Origin: Saprospira grandis DSM 2844
Lineage (GTDB): Bacteria; Bacteroidota; Bacteroidia; Chitinophagales; Saprospiraceae
Length of the DNA stretch: 64,000 nucleotides
NCBI RefSeq assembly: GCF_000275825.1
Contig: NZ_JH719942.1
Coordinates: 1,490,575 to 1,554,574 of the forward strand
Direction: 5' to 3'
Shown here piece by piece: positions 52,394 to 60,094 of this stretch (position 1 is the first letter of the stretch; each line of letters opens with the position of its first letter). Below the pieces are notes generated by a model, which saw only the letters and a program-made list of their open reading frames with translations, had not been told where the DNA came from and ran no database searches. Made by a program: the position numbers and the translations under genes.

Positions 52394-54706
52394 ATGCGAA
52401 CGACCTTCCTTTTTTTTCTTGGGCTAATGCTAAGTTTTTCATTTCTGCAGGCGCAATCTTTGGCTCCTAAAGTGGGGATTGGGCAATGGGAATCTTTTCT
52501 GCCCTATGGGCAAACCAAAGCCTTGATAGAAACCCCAGACCATATTTATGCGGCCACGGATTACGGGCTTTTTTCGGTATTTAAGGCCAGTGGAGAATTT
52601 CTGCTTTACAATAAAATAAGTGGGCTTTCTGATGTGGGGATTAGCAGCTTGGCCTATAGTGCGGACTACCAGCGCATTTTTATTGGTTATGAAAATGGCA
52701 ATCTAGATATTTTGGGCAGTGATGGCCGCATTATGAACCGGCCCGCCATTAAGCAAAATGCCAATATTAGTAGTGGGCGCAGCATTCGCCATATATTTTG
52801 CGATAGCAATCAGGTCTATTTATCTACAGAATTTGGTTTGGTTTGCTTTGAGCAAGAAAGCGGAGAATTTGCGCAGACCACCTTTACGAGCATGGAGGTT
52901 TATGCTAGTGATCGGCTGGGCCAAGAGCTCTTTATGGCCACCGCTATAGGTGTATACAAAGTGCCCGTAGAAGGCGTCAATTTGCAAGACTTTAATAATT
53001 GGGACAAGCTAGGCACTGCCGATGGTTTGGCCCTAGACTTTTATGAAAGCTTTACCTTGGGGAAAATGAATGGCCGTTTGTATGCTGATATCAACGATAC
53101 CCTGATGCGCTATGATGGGCAAAGTTTTAGTCATCTGCCTCATAATGGCGAGAACTATATGTATACGGGGCGTTCTAAGTTGCGCATGCAAGTTAATGCC
53201 TTTGGTACTCGTTTAACCATGGCCACAGGGACCAACTACGTAGAGGTTCTTTTTGAGGATGAGCGTTTAGAAGGCTACTTCTTTGATGGCGATATTTCGG
53301 GAAATATTTTTGATGCTCTTTCGGACCGCAGCTCGGCCATTTGGATGGCTGGGGGGCGAGGGCTCTACCGCAACAATGCAGACGGCAGTCTTAGTCCCTA
53401 CCTTCCTGAAGGGCCTTACAATGCGAATGTTTCGAGTTTGGGCGTAGATGAATATGGCGTACTTTGGGCCACTGGCGGTATGATTGATTACGTTAGTGTT
53501 TTCTTTGATGGTTTTGGGGCCTACCGCTATGAAGACTTTGATTGGCGGAGTTACCGCCCGGCCAACCGTTCTGAGCTCAATGGGGTAGATAACCTCTCTT
53601 GCTTGGCCATTAGCCCCAAAGACCGCAGCGTTTATATGGGCTCCTTTTTGGCTGGATTGGTCCAGATCACCAAGGAAGATAGCATCTATGTTTGGGACAA
53701 AGACAGCCCCAACACGGCCCTACAAGAGGCCCAAGGCGATGCCAACCGGACGCGTATCACGGGCCTCGCCTTTGATGACGATAACAACCTCTGGATGAGC
53801 AACCACAAAGCCGTGCAGCCCATTGTGGTAAAAACCGAAGAGGGCGATTGGAAGAGTTTTGCCAACCCCTACACTTCTGAAATTGGGCCGATTGCCATAG
53901 ATCGCTACGGCTACAAATGGATTGTTCAGCTGAGAGGAAACAACCTGCTCGTTTTTGATAGCGGAGAGCTAGAAGTAGATGGAGACGAGCGCTATAAGGT
54001 CCTTACCCCCAGCAATAGCGAGCTGGCCTCTAGTAAGGTTAATTGTGTAGTCAGTGACCGCAGCGGAAGCATTTGGGTGGGCACAGATAATGGTGTGACT
54101 ATTTTTAGCTGCTCTGTTTTTGATGATAATTGTTCTGGTCTTCGGCCCATCATCAATCCCGATGATTTTAATGGCCGTTTGTTGGAGAATGAAAACATTC
54201 GTAGCATTGCCGTAGATGGGGCCAACCGCAAATGGATCGCTAGCGATAATGGCGTCTTTTTATTAGATGAGGAAGACTACAGCCAAATTTATTATTTTAC
54301 CGAGGAAAATAGTCCGCTCTTTAATAATCGGGTGGGGGCGATTGCCGTAGACCCCGAGTCTGGACAAGTATATATGGCCACAGAAAGCGGCCTACAAGGC
54401 TTTAGAGCCGAGGCCACCCAAGGCAGCAGCTTTGCCAATAAATCGGCGGTGCGGGTTTTTCCCAACCCCGTTCGCCCAAATTATGAGGGACAGATTGCCA
54501 TTAGTGGCTTGGTTGAGGATGTCAATGTCAAGATTACCGATGCAAGGGGTCGCTTGGTCTTTGAACAAGATGCCTATGGTGGGCAAGCGGTTTGGAACGG
54601 CTACGATTATGAGGGACAAAAGGCTAGTCCTGGCGTTTATTTGGTCTTTACCGTCAATAGTGATGGCACAGAACGCCTCAACACTAAATTTCTTATTGTA
54701 AACTAA
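52394..54706 (+). CDS. porZ: Type IX secretion system protein PorZ
   Basis: Exported protein of 770 residues, close to the length of characterised PorZ. Signal peptide ends SFLQAQ. Two beta-propellers of two-component-regulator-propeller type follow; the opening IGQWESFLPYGQTKALIE, IYAATDYGLFSVFK, KISGLSDVGISSLAYS and YENGNLDILGSDGRI is characteristic. A T9SS-type C-terminal domain closes it (VRVFPNPVRPNYEGQI, VKITDARGRLVF, GVYLVFTVNS). PorZ belongs to the attachment complex with the PorU sortase on the cell surface and recognises A-LPS. It lies downstream of the PorE-like gene and upstream of a lipoprotein gene (8 bp gap). Confidence 0.85.
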   Translation: MRTTFLFFLGLMLSFSFLQAQSLAPKVGIGQWESFLPYGQTKALIETPDHIYAATDYGLFSVFKASGEFLLYNKISGLSDVGISSLAYSADYQRIFIGYENGNLDILGSDGRIMNRPAIKQNANISSGRSIRHIFCDSNQVYLSTEFGLVCFEQESGEFAQTTFTSMEVYASDRLGQELFMATAIGVYKVPVEGVNLQDFNNWDKLGTADGLALDFYESFTLGKMNGRLYADINDTLMRYDGQSFSHLPHNGENYMYTGRSKLRMQVNAFGTRLTMATGTNYVEVLFEDERLEGYFFDGDISGNIFDALSDRSSAIWMAGGRGLYRNNADGSLSPYLPEGPYNANVSSLGVDEYGVLWATGGMIDYVSVFFDGFGAYRYEDFDWRSYRPANRSELNGVDNLSCLAISPKDRSVYMGSFLAGLVQITKEDSIYVWDKDSPNTALQEAQGDANRTRITGLAFDDDNNLWMSNHKAVQPIVVKTEEGDWKSFANPYTSEIGPIAIDRYGYKWIVQLRGNNLLVFDSGELEVDGDERYKVLTPSNSELASSKVNCVVSDRSGSIWVGTDNGVTIFSCSVFDDNCSGLRPIINPDDFNGRLLENENIRSIAVDGANRKWIASDNGVFLLDEEDYSQIYYFTEENSPLFNNRVGAIAVDPESGQVYMATESGLQGFRAEATQGSSFANKSAVRVFPNPVRPNYEGQIAISGLVEDVNVKITDARGRLVFEQDAYGGQAVWNGYDYEGQKASPGVYLVFTVNSDGTERLNTKFLIVN

Positions 54707-54714
54707 TATATCTC

Positions 54715-55338
54715 ATGCGATTCGCTAGATTTTTTTTCTGCTGCTTTTTGATGCTACCCCTTTTTTCTTGCCAAAATACTAGCCAAGAGGCCCAAGCACT
54801 TAAGGAGCAACTGGCCCAAGACAGTAGCGGGCAGCAAGAGCGCCCTCTTCAGTTGGCGGGCGAACGAACGGCCAAAAATGCCGGTATTGACACCCTGATT
54901 GGGCGCAATCGCTATCAGTTAATGATAAAAGGAGATAGCCTGCTGGTCCAGAAAAATAACCTGAGCCTGCCCTTGCCCCTAAAGGGCAAAAAAAATAAGC
55001 TGGCCGCCCTACTTTTTGAGGCTCCGCAAGCCGATTTTCGGGCCATGCACCAATTTAGCGACTCTCTTTTTGTTTGTGGTAGTTTTAACGGCAAACAGCA
55101 AGAGCTGCATATCTTTAAAGAAAGAGAAGGCCAACTCTTGGCCCTAAAAGAAGATGCGGCCCAAAATCCACTAGAGACTTTGGGCCAATATCTTATTTTT
55201 TTACCCTCCGAATCGGTTCTGGCGATTCCTTCCCTCCCCATTATGGGGGCCAAACCGATGGTGGTCATTCGCCGCTATAAGGTCAATGAGCTCGATATGC
55301 TCCTCCCCCTTCGCAGCGATACGATTTACCAAAATTAG
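54715..55338 (+). CDS. Predicted lipoprotein of unknown function
   Basis: Protein of 207 residues. A lipobox is visible with C19 in LPLFSCQN, preceded by a hydrophobic signal, so it is probably an envelope lipoprotein. The mature part has no motif I recognise. It starts 8 bp after the porZ stop codon and is probably cotranscribed, hinting at a shared envelope role. Its 3' end overlaps the converging hemC stop by 4 bp. Confidence 0.75.
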   Translation: MRFARFFFCCFLMLPLFSCQNTSQEAQALKEQLAQDSSGQQERPLQLAGERTAKNAGIDTLIGRNRYQLMIKGDSLLVQKNNLSLPLPLKGKKNKLAALLFEAPQADFRAMHQFSDSLFVCGSFNGKQQELHIFKEREGQLLALKEDAAQNPLETLGQYLIFLPSESVLAIPSLPIMGAKPMVVIRRYKVNELDMLLPLRSDTIYQN

Positions 55339-56231
55339 GCTTCTTCTTGCAAGAGCGCATAGAGGCCTTCGGCCAATTTTGTATGGGTAGAAGCCGATAG
55401 TTGGACCCGCTTCACGGGGCTGTTCCAGCTTTTGGCTACTGCCGCATAAGCGTGATAACTGCCGTTTTCTTTGTAGCAATAGGCCCCCAAAGGCATCTGA
55501 CAACCGCCATCAAAGAGCTGCAACAAGCGACGCTCTACATTGGTACAGGCCACCACCTCTTTTTTGTGCAATTTGGCTATAATTCGCTGCGTTTGTAGGT
55601 CCTCCGAGCGACATTGCCAAACCAAAACGCCCTGGGCAGGAGCTGGCACAAATTCTCTAGGATCAAACTCAAAAACCTCAAACTCATCTAAGGGAATTTC
55701 TAGGCGATTAACACCAGCCGCAGCCAACAAAATCGCATCAAACTGCCCTTCTTTGAGCTTATTGAGGCGAGTGGGCACATTTCCCCGAATATCCTTGATC
55801 TCCAAATCGGGACGAAAATCTAAAATCTGGGCCTTTCTACGGGCAGAAGAGGTCCCCACAATGGCATTGGGCGGCAAGCCCAATAGCTCCTTCGCGGCAA
55901 CAACCTCCTTGCGAATCAAGAGCAAATCAGCCACCTTATCCCGATAAGATACCGCCGATAATTTTAGGCCTTTGGGCTGTGTGGTGGGCATGTCTTTCAT
56001 CGAATGCACGGCCAAATCAATCTCGCCCTCCAACAAAGCGGCCTCAATTTCTTTGGTAAAAAAACCCTTGCCTTCCATCTTATCAAAGCTGAGGTGCTGA
56101 ATGCGGTCTCCCTGCGTTTTGATAATCTTCAATTCAGACTCAAAGCCCAATGCCTTGAGCTGTTCTTGCGTATAATAGGCCTGCCAAAGCGCCAATTTGC
56201 TGCCTCTGGTCCCAATAATCAATTTTCTCAT
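55335..56231 (-). CDS. hemC: Hydroxymethylbilane synthase (porphobilinogen deaminase)
   Basis: Protein of 298 residues. It polymerises four porphobilinogens to hydroxymethylbilane in haem biosynthesis. The dipyrromethane cofactor is expected on C244 (LFDGGCQMPLGAY). The catalytic Asp is D80 in HSMKDMPT, and GTRGSKLALWQ, GTSSARRKAQ and DIRGNVPTRLNKL are typical. hemA lies upstream on the same strand, separated by repeat copy 20. Confidence 0.96.
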   Translation of the reverse strand: MRKLIIGTRGSKLALWQAYYTQEQLKALGFESELKIIKTQGDRIQHLSFDKMEGKGFFTKEIEAALLEGEIDLAVHSMKDMPTTQPKGLKLSAVSYRDKVADLLLIRKEVVAAKELLGLPPNAIVGTSSARRKAQILDFRPDLEIKDIRGNVPTRLNKLKEGQFDAILLAAAGVNRLEIPLDEFEVFEFDPREFVPAPAQGVLVWQCRSEDLQTQRIIAKLHKKEVVACTNVERRLLQLFDGGCQMPLGAYCYKENGSYHAYAAVAKSWNSPVKRVQLSASTHTKLAEGLYALLQEEA

Positions 56232-56286
56232 ATTCTATTTATTCTGTTCGCCGCCAAGATACTGAAGTTTTTCTATTTCTTTTTTT

Positions 56287-56441
56287 GGGGCTGCCCCGGC
56301 CAATGGCCGGGTCGGGCTGTTCCGGGCTCGCTGCTCGCTCGGCCCTTCGGCAGCTTTGCTGCCTCGGTCTGGCCCTGCGGGCCACCCTCTCCATCCCTCA
56401 GCCGCGTCGCTTCGCTCCTTTGCGGGGCCTTTGGCCCCGCT
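56287..56441 (+). repeat. GC-rich modular repeat, subfamily B, copy 20
   Basis: Forward copy between hemA and hemC, after a T-tract. Stems CCGGCC-AAT-GGCCGG, GGCAGC-TTT-GCTGCC and GGCCC-TGC-GGGCC, then CATCCCTCAGCC. The GGGG end faces the hemC start 55 bp away. Confidence 0.88.
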
Positions 56442-56455
56442 CTAGACGATAATGG

Positions 56456-57715
56456 CTAGTCTTCTTTCAACATATTTTGTTTGGCCACTTGCAAGGGAAT
56501 TGCAATGCAGCGTTTTTCCATATAGGCCATCATGCGGTCCAAAAGGGCCAAAGACTCCTCATCCAAATCGGCTAGTTCTTTCTTAAATACGTTATTGAGG
56601 GCATGTTGTCGGATGGCCTTCACCTGAATGGGCACTTCTCGGAGGGCCAGCTCAATTAGGCGTTCTTTAAAGGCCTGATAAAAGATATCTAGCTGTTCTT
56701 CTACAACTTCCTTGGCCCGCTCAAGTTCCTGCTCTCTAAAGGCCAAATTCTTTTGGGCCAATTCTCTCAGGCTCTCAATGGGAATATATTGGGCCTTGGG
56801 ATACTGCTCGGCAATAGTGGGCTCAATATTATTCGGGATACTCAAATCAATCAGTAACTTGCTGCTTGTTGCAGCCTCTTGGCCCAAAAGCTGCCCATAA
56901 AGGCTGCTTGTTAATAGGGCTGATTTGGCGCCTGTGGCGGCCACCACCACATCAAAGCCCTTTCTATATTCTCCCAACTGGTTTAATAGAAGGCCCTCCC
57001 CATCAAAATCTTGGGCCAACTCCTGTGCTTTTTTTAGGCTACGGTTAAATACTGTGACCTTGTGGTAGCCGTATTTTTTTAGAAACTTGGCAAAAAGGGC
57101 GTTGGTTTGCCCTGCGCCCAACAACAAAAAGCGGGAACTGGGCGGCAATTGGGCCTGCATGAGTTTAGAGACCGCCAAAGACACCACAGAAACGGGCTTT
57201 TCGCCAATGCGCGTAGAAGAATAGACTTTTTTGGCCGTTTCTACGGTAAAGCGCATCAGTAAGCGGATGGCATCTCCCGTAAGGCCTTGCTCCAAATTAT
57301 CTTGATAAGCTTCTCGGAGTTGGCGAAGAATTTCCCGTTCGCCCACCACCAAAGAATCCATAGAGGCCGAAACCCGAAAAAAGTGGTCAATTGCCTCTAG
57401 GCCCTCATACAAAAAGGCCTCTTTGAGGGCCTTAGCTTGTAGGGTCTCGCTCAAGTCTGCATATAGAGTTTGCATAAACTTTTGCTTAAAGGCCTTGCCT
57501 TTATCCTCTTTTTGGGCCAAGACAAGAAACAGAATGCGGTTGCAAGTAGATAGATAATAGATCTCTTTGGCGCCAATCTGCTGCTTAAAGGCATGCAATT
57601 GCTCCAAAACAGCTTGCTCCTCTGTTTTTGGTCGGAGTACAAATTGGCCAATCCCGTTTAAATCGGTTCGGCGATGGGTAAATGTGATAATTTTGTATTG
57701 TTCTATGGCCTTCAT
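56456..57715 (-). CDS. hemA: Glutamyl-tRNA reductase
   Basis: Protein of 419 residues from the ATG at 57715 (MKAIEQYKIITFTHRRTDLN), the usual start of the family; 75 bp of open frame lie upstream. It converts glutamyl-tRNA to glutamate-1-semialdehyde, the first committed step of tetrapyrrole synthesis by the C5 route. The nucleophile is C58 in YLSTCNRILF. VVGEREILRQLREAY, an NADPH-binding FLLLGAGQTNALFAKFL and a C-terminal helical dimerisation domain follow. hemC comes next on the strand. Confidence 0.95.
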   Translation of the reverse strand: MKAIEQYKIITFTHRRTDLNGIGQFVLRPKTEEQAVLEQLHAFKQQIGAKEIYYLSTCNRILFLVLAQKEDKGKAFKQKFMQTLYADLSETLQAKALKEAFLYEGLEAIDHFFRVSASMDSLVVGEREILRQLREAYQDNLEQGLTGDAIRLLMRFTVETAKKVYSSTRIGEKPVSVVSLAVSKLMQAQLPPSSRFLLLGAGQTNALFAKFLKKYGYHKVTVFNRSLKKAQELAQDFDGEGLLLNQLGEYRKGFDVVVAATGAKSALLTSSLYGQLLGQEAATSSKLLIDLSIPNNIEPTIAEQYPKAQYIPIESLRELAQKNLAFREQELERAKEVVEEQLDIFYQAFKERLIELALREVPIQVKAIRQHALNNVFKKELADLDEESLALLDRMMAYMEKRCIAIPLQVAKQNMLKED

Positions 57716-58204
57716 GGCGATATCTTTAGCAGCTGTTAAGAAAGGGGACGCCAACAAATTGTAGCGCTTTGGGGCCAGGGAGCATGGCAATCATGGCTTA
57801 CTGAAGTACGGTAGATTCTGCATAATAGTTTTTACTTGGTCTTTAGGCGAAGCAATTGGGCTAGCTCATACAGAAAAGACCTATGTTTACAGTAAACAGC
57901 AAAGCACTACAAAAGTACGGTCGGAGCGTCATTTTACTGTCATATTTATGTAAGTTTAGCCCTAAGGAAACTTATTTATATTCAATCTTAACACATTTTA
58001 GCGTTAGCTTATTTTTGCGGTAGACAGGCCCGGAGGGCCGCAGGCAATAGCCAGATTTAAACGCGCTCACTTTTATAGTTTGCAGCAACTTCCTGCTAGT
58101 CGGCCCTATTTTTCTCGGCCATAGCGAAGGCTATGCCCTTAAAAAATAGCTAGCCTAGCCAAAAATTCATAGCAAAGATGGCCAAAGCAGCGCAATTAAA
58201 TCTG

Positions 58205-58324
58205 GCTGAGGGATGGGCAGCAGGGCCGCCGAAGGCGGCAGACCAAAGCGGCTTTGCCGCTGCAGGGCCGAGCGAACAGCGAGCTGCGATACAGCCCGAC
58301 CCGACCAAAGGGAGGGGCAGCCCC
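58205..58324 (-). repeat. GC-rich modular repeat, subfamily B, copy 21
   Basis: Reverse copy with variable stem AGCGGC-TTT-GCCGCT and stem GCCGCC-GAA-GGCGGC, ending GGGGCAGCCCC. The promoter motif of the next gene lies between it and the start codon. Confidence 0.87.
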
Positions 58325-58344
58325 AAATCCTTTTATAAATGCAC

Positions 58345-58352
58345 TATATTTG
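58345..58352 (+). promoter_or_regulatory. Promoter element of the WbqC-family gene
   Basis: TATATTTG, an exact TAnnTTTG match, lies 28 bp before the ATG. Confidence 0.55.
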
Positions 58353-58379
58353 CTTAAAATTTATTGAACTGGACGACTT

Positions 58380-59012
58380 ATGCAGGATTCACTTTTAATA
58401 GAATTGCAGCTTTTTCCTTCTTTGCAGTACCTTTCTAAATGGCTGGGATTTTCGGTTATTTTGGAGGGCGAGGAGCATTATCAGAAGGGTTCTTTTCGCA
58501 ATCGTTATCATTTGGCGACGGCCCAGGGAAAGTTGGCCTTATCGGTGCCTTTAGAGAAGGGCAAGCATCAGCAATTGCCGGTTCGGGAGGTAAAAATTGA
58601 CTATAAAAAGGACTGGCCCAAGCAGCATTGGCGCAGCATAGAAACGGCCTATGGCAAGGCTCCTTTTTTTGATTATTACGGGGAGGAAATTCGGGCCATT
58701 TTGGAGAGTCGGCCCAGTCATTTGTTTGCTCTCAATTGGGCGGCTTTGCAGTTTTTATTGGAGCATTTTCAGTTAGAAACGCCTAGTTTTACTGCGCAGT
58801 TTTCGCATCAATTTGAGGCGGGCATTGATTTTCGGAATCAGATTCGGCCACAGCAGGCCAAAGCCCCAGATCCCTATTTTGCGCCTCTGCCCTACCCGCA
58901 GCTTTTTGAGGACCGTTTAGGTTTTTTGCCTCATTTATCGGCTTTGGACCTCTTGTTTTGCATGGGGCCCGAGGCGCCTTACTATTTGGCTCAACAATTT
59001 AAAACCCCTTAA
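58380..59012 (+). CDS. WbqC-family protein
   Basis: Protein of 210 residues. Landmarks of the family are the conserved QLFPSLQYLSKWLGF opening, FRNRYHLATAQGKLALSVPL and KKDWPKQHWRSIETAYGKAP. The family was named from an O-antigen cluster but its reaction is not established. It starts near a clear promoter motif and ends 4 bp before the next gene, so the two are probably cotranscribed. Confidence 0.87.
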   Translation: MQDSLLIELQLFPSLQYLSKWLGFSVILEGEEHYQKGSFRNRYHLATAQGKLALSVPLEKGKHQQLPVREVKIDYKKDWPKQHWRSIETAYGKAPFFDYYGEEIRAILESRPSHLFALNWAALQFLLEHFQLETPSFTAQFSHQFEAGIDFRNQIRPQQAKAPDPYFAPLPYPQLFEDRLGFLPHLSALDLLFCMGPEAPYYLAQQFKTP

Positions 59013-59016
59013 TTTT

Positions 59017-60024
59017 ATGCGTTTTCTTCTTTTTCCTTTGTTTGGCCTCCTTTTGCTGAGCAGCTGCCAGCAGCCGCCCCAAAAAGAGGGGCATCATGCC
59101 CTTTGCGACTATGAACTTTTATCTTTAGAAGCGGCCCAAGCTGCTATTGTTCAAGACCATAAGGAGGGTTATTTTGAGAAGGTGCAAGCCTTGGAGATGG
59201 CCATTCAGATGCAGTTAGAAAAGCCTACAAACCAGCGGTTAGATCTTTTGCCTCACTACAAAGAAATGTTGCAAAAGGATGTTCAGGAATTTAGTTCGAG
59301 CGAGCAAATTTTGCTACATAAAACCTTTCAGTCGGCCCTAGATCGCATTGCTGCTTTTGCGCCTAATATTGAGCTGCCCAAAATGCGGCTGATTAAGACT
59401 TTGGGCAGTTATTATGGGGCCTCAGTGTATTATACTCGAGAAAACTGCATTGTTATTCCAGCCGATCAATTGGCCAATAGCAGCAAGTTAGAACAAACCC
59501 TAATTCATGAGATTTTTCATGTTTATTCTCGCTATTCGCCCCAAAAAAGGAAGGCACTTTATGCGGCCATTGGCTATCAGCAAATAGACAGTTTGGTCTT
59601 ATCTGATTTTCTGCAAAAGCGCATTTTCTATAATCCCGATGGCCTGGATTTAAATTATGCCATTCGGCTAAAAGATAAGAACGAACAAGAATTTTTGGCC
59701 ACCCCTATTATTTTTTCTCGTTTTGGGGCCTATAAGGGCATTCCGATGCTACAAGCTATGCTTTTCCAGTTTTTTGAGCTAGAGGAGCTGCCCCAAGCGG
59801 GGCAATATCGCATAAAAAGTCCCGATTTGGGCCTAGAAGAAAAAGAGCTGAATAATTATTGGGAGCAAATTGGTCGCAATACCAATTACACCATTCATCC
59901 CGATGAGGTACTGGCCGATAATTTTACCTTTTTGGCCTATGCGGCTAGTGGTGAACCGATAAAATCATTAGGGCCCAAGGGTAAGGCTATTGCCGAGAAA
60001 ATCAAGACGATTATTCAGGAATAG
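59017..60024 (+). CDS. Lipoprotein with HExxH metallopeptidase-like motif
   Basis: Protein of 335 residues. A lipobox places the lipidated cysteine at C17 (LLLLSSCQQ). A zinc-binding-like motif H164-EIFH (TLIHEIFHVYSRYSP) suggests a metallopeptidase, with possible third-ligand residues further on; the family was not recognised. The mature N-terminal part is helical. It follows the WbqC gene by 4 bp. Catalytic activity is inferred from the motif only. Confidence 0.78.
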   Translation: MRFLLFPLFGLLLLSSCQQPPQKEGHHALCDYELLSLEAAQAAIVQDHKEGYFEKVQALEMAIQMQLEKPTNQRLDLLPHYKEMLQKDVQEFSSSEQILLHKTFQSALDRIAAFAPNIELPKMRLIKTLGSYYGASVYYTRENCIVIPADQLANSSKLEQTLIHEIFHVYSRYSPQKRKALYAAIGYQQIDSLVLSDFLQKRIFYNPDGLDLNYAIRLKDKNEQEFLATPIIFSRFGAYKGIPMLQAMLFQFFELEELPQAGQYRIKSPDLGLEEKELNNYWEQIGRNTNYTIHPDEVLADNFTFLAYAASGEPIKSLGPKGKAIAEKIKTIIQE

Positions 60025-60040
60025 CGGCCAATCAAAAAGT

Positions 60041-60080
60041 AGCGGCCAACTCTTCTTAAAGAGTTGGCCGCTTATTTATT
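60041..60080. terminator. Bidirectional terminator between converging genes
   Basis: AGCGGCCAACTCTT and its exact complement flank a CTTA loop (60041-60072), with T-rich sequence after it on the forward strand (TTATTTATT) and weaker T content on the reverse side. Confidence 0.82.
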
Positions 60081-60094
60081 AACTAAGCAAAGGC

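Larger units (their letters stand above)
57716..58379. other. 664-bp interval between hemA and the WbqC gene
   Basis: No gene is supported. It holds an 11-bp inverted repeat GCCAGATTTAA (58050-58060) / TTAAATCTGGC (58196-58206), small hairpins such as ATAGC-GAAG-GCTAT near 58120, a fragment of GC-rich repeat near 58026-58044, repeat copy 21 and a promoter motif for the next gene. No tRNA fold was seen. Confidence 0.6.
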
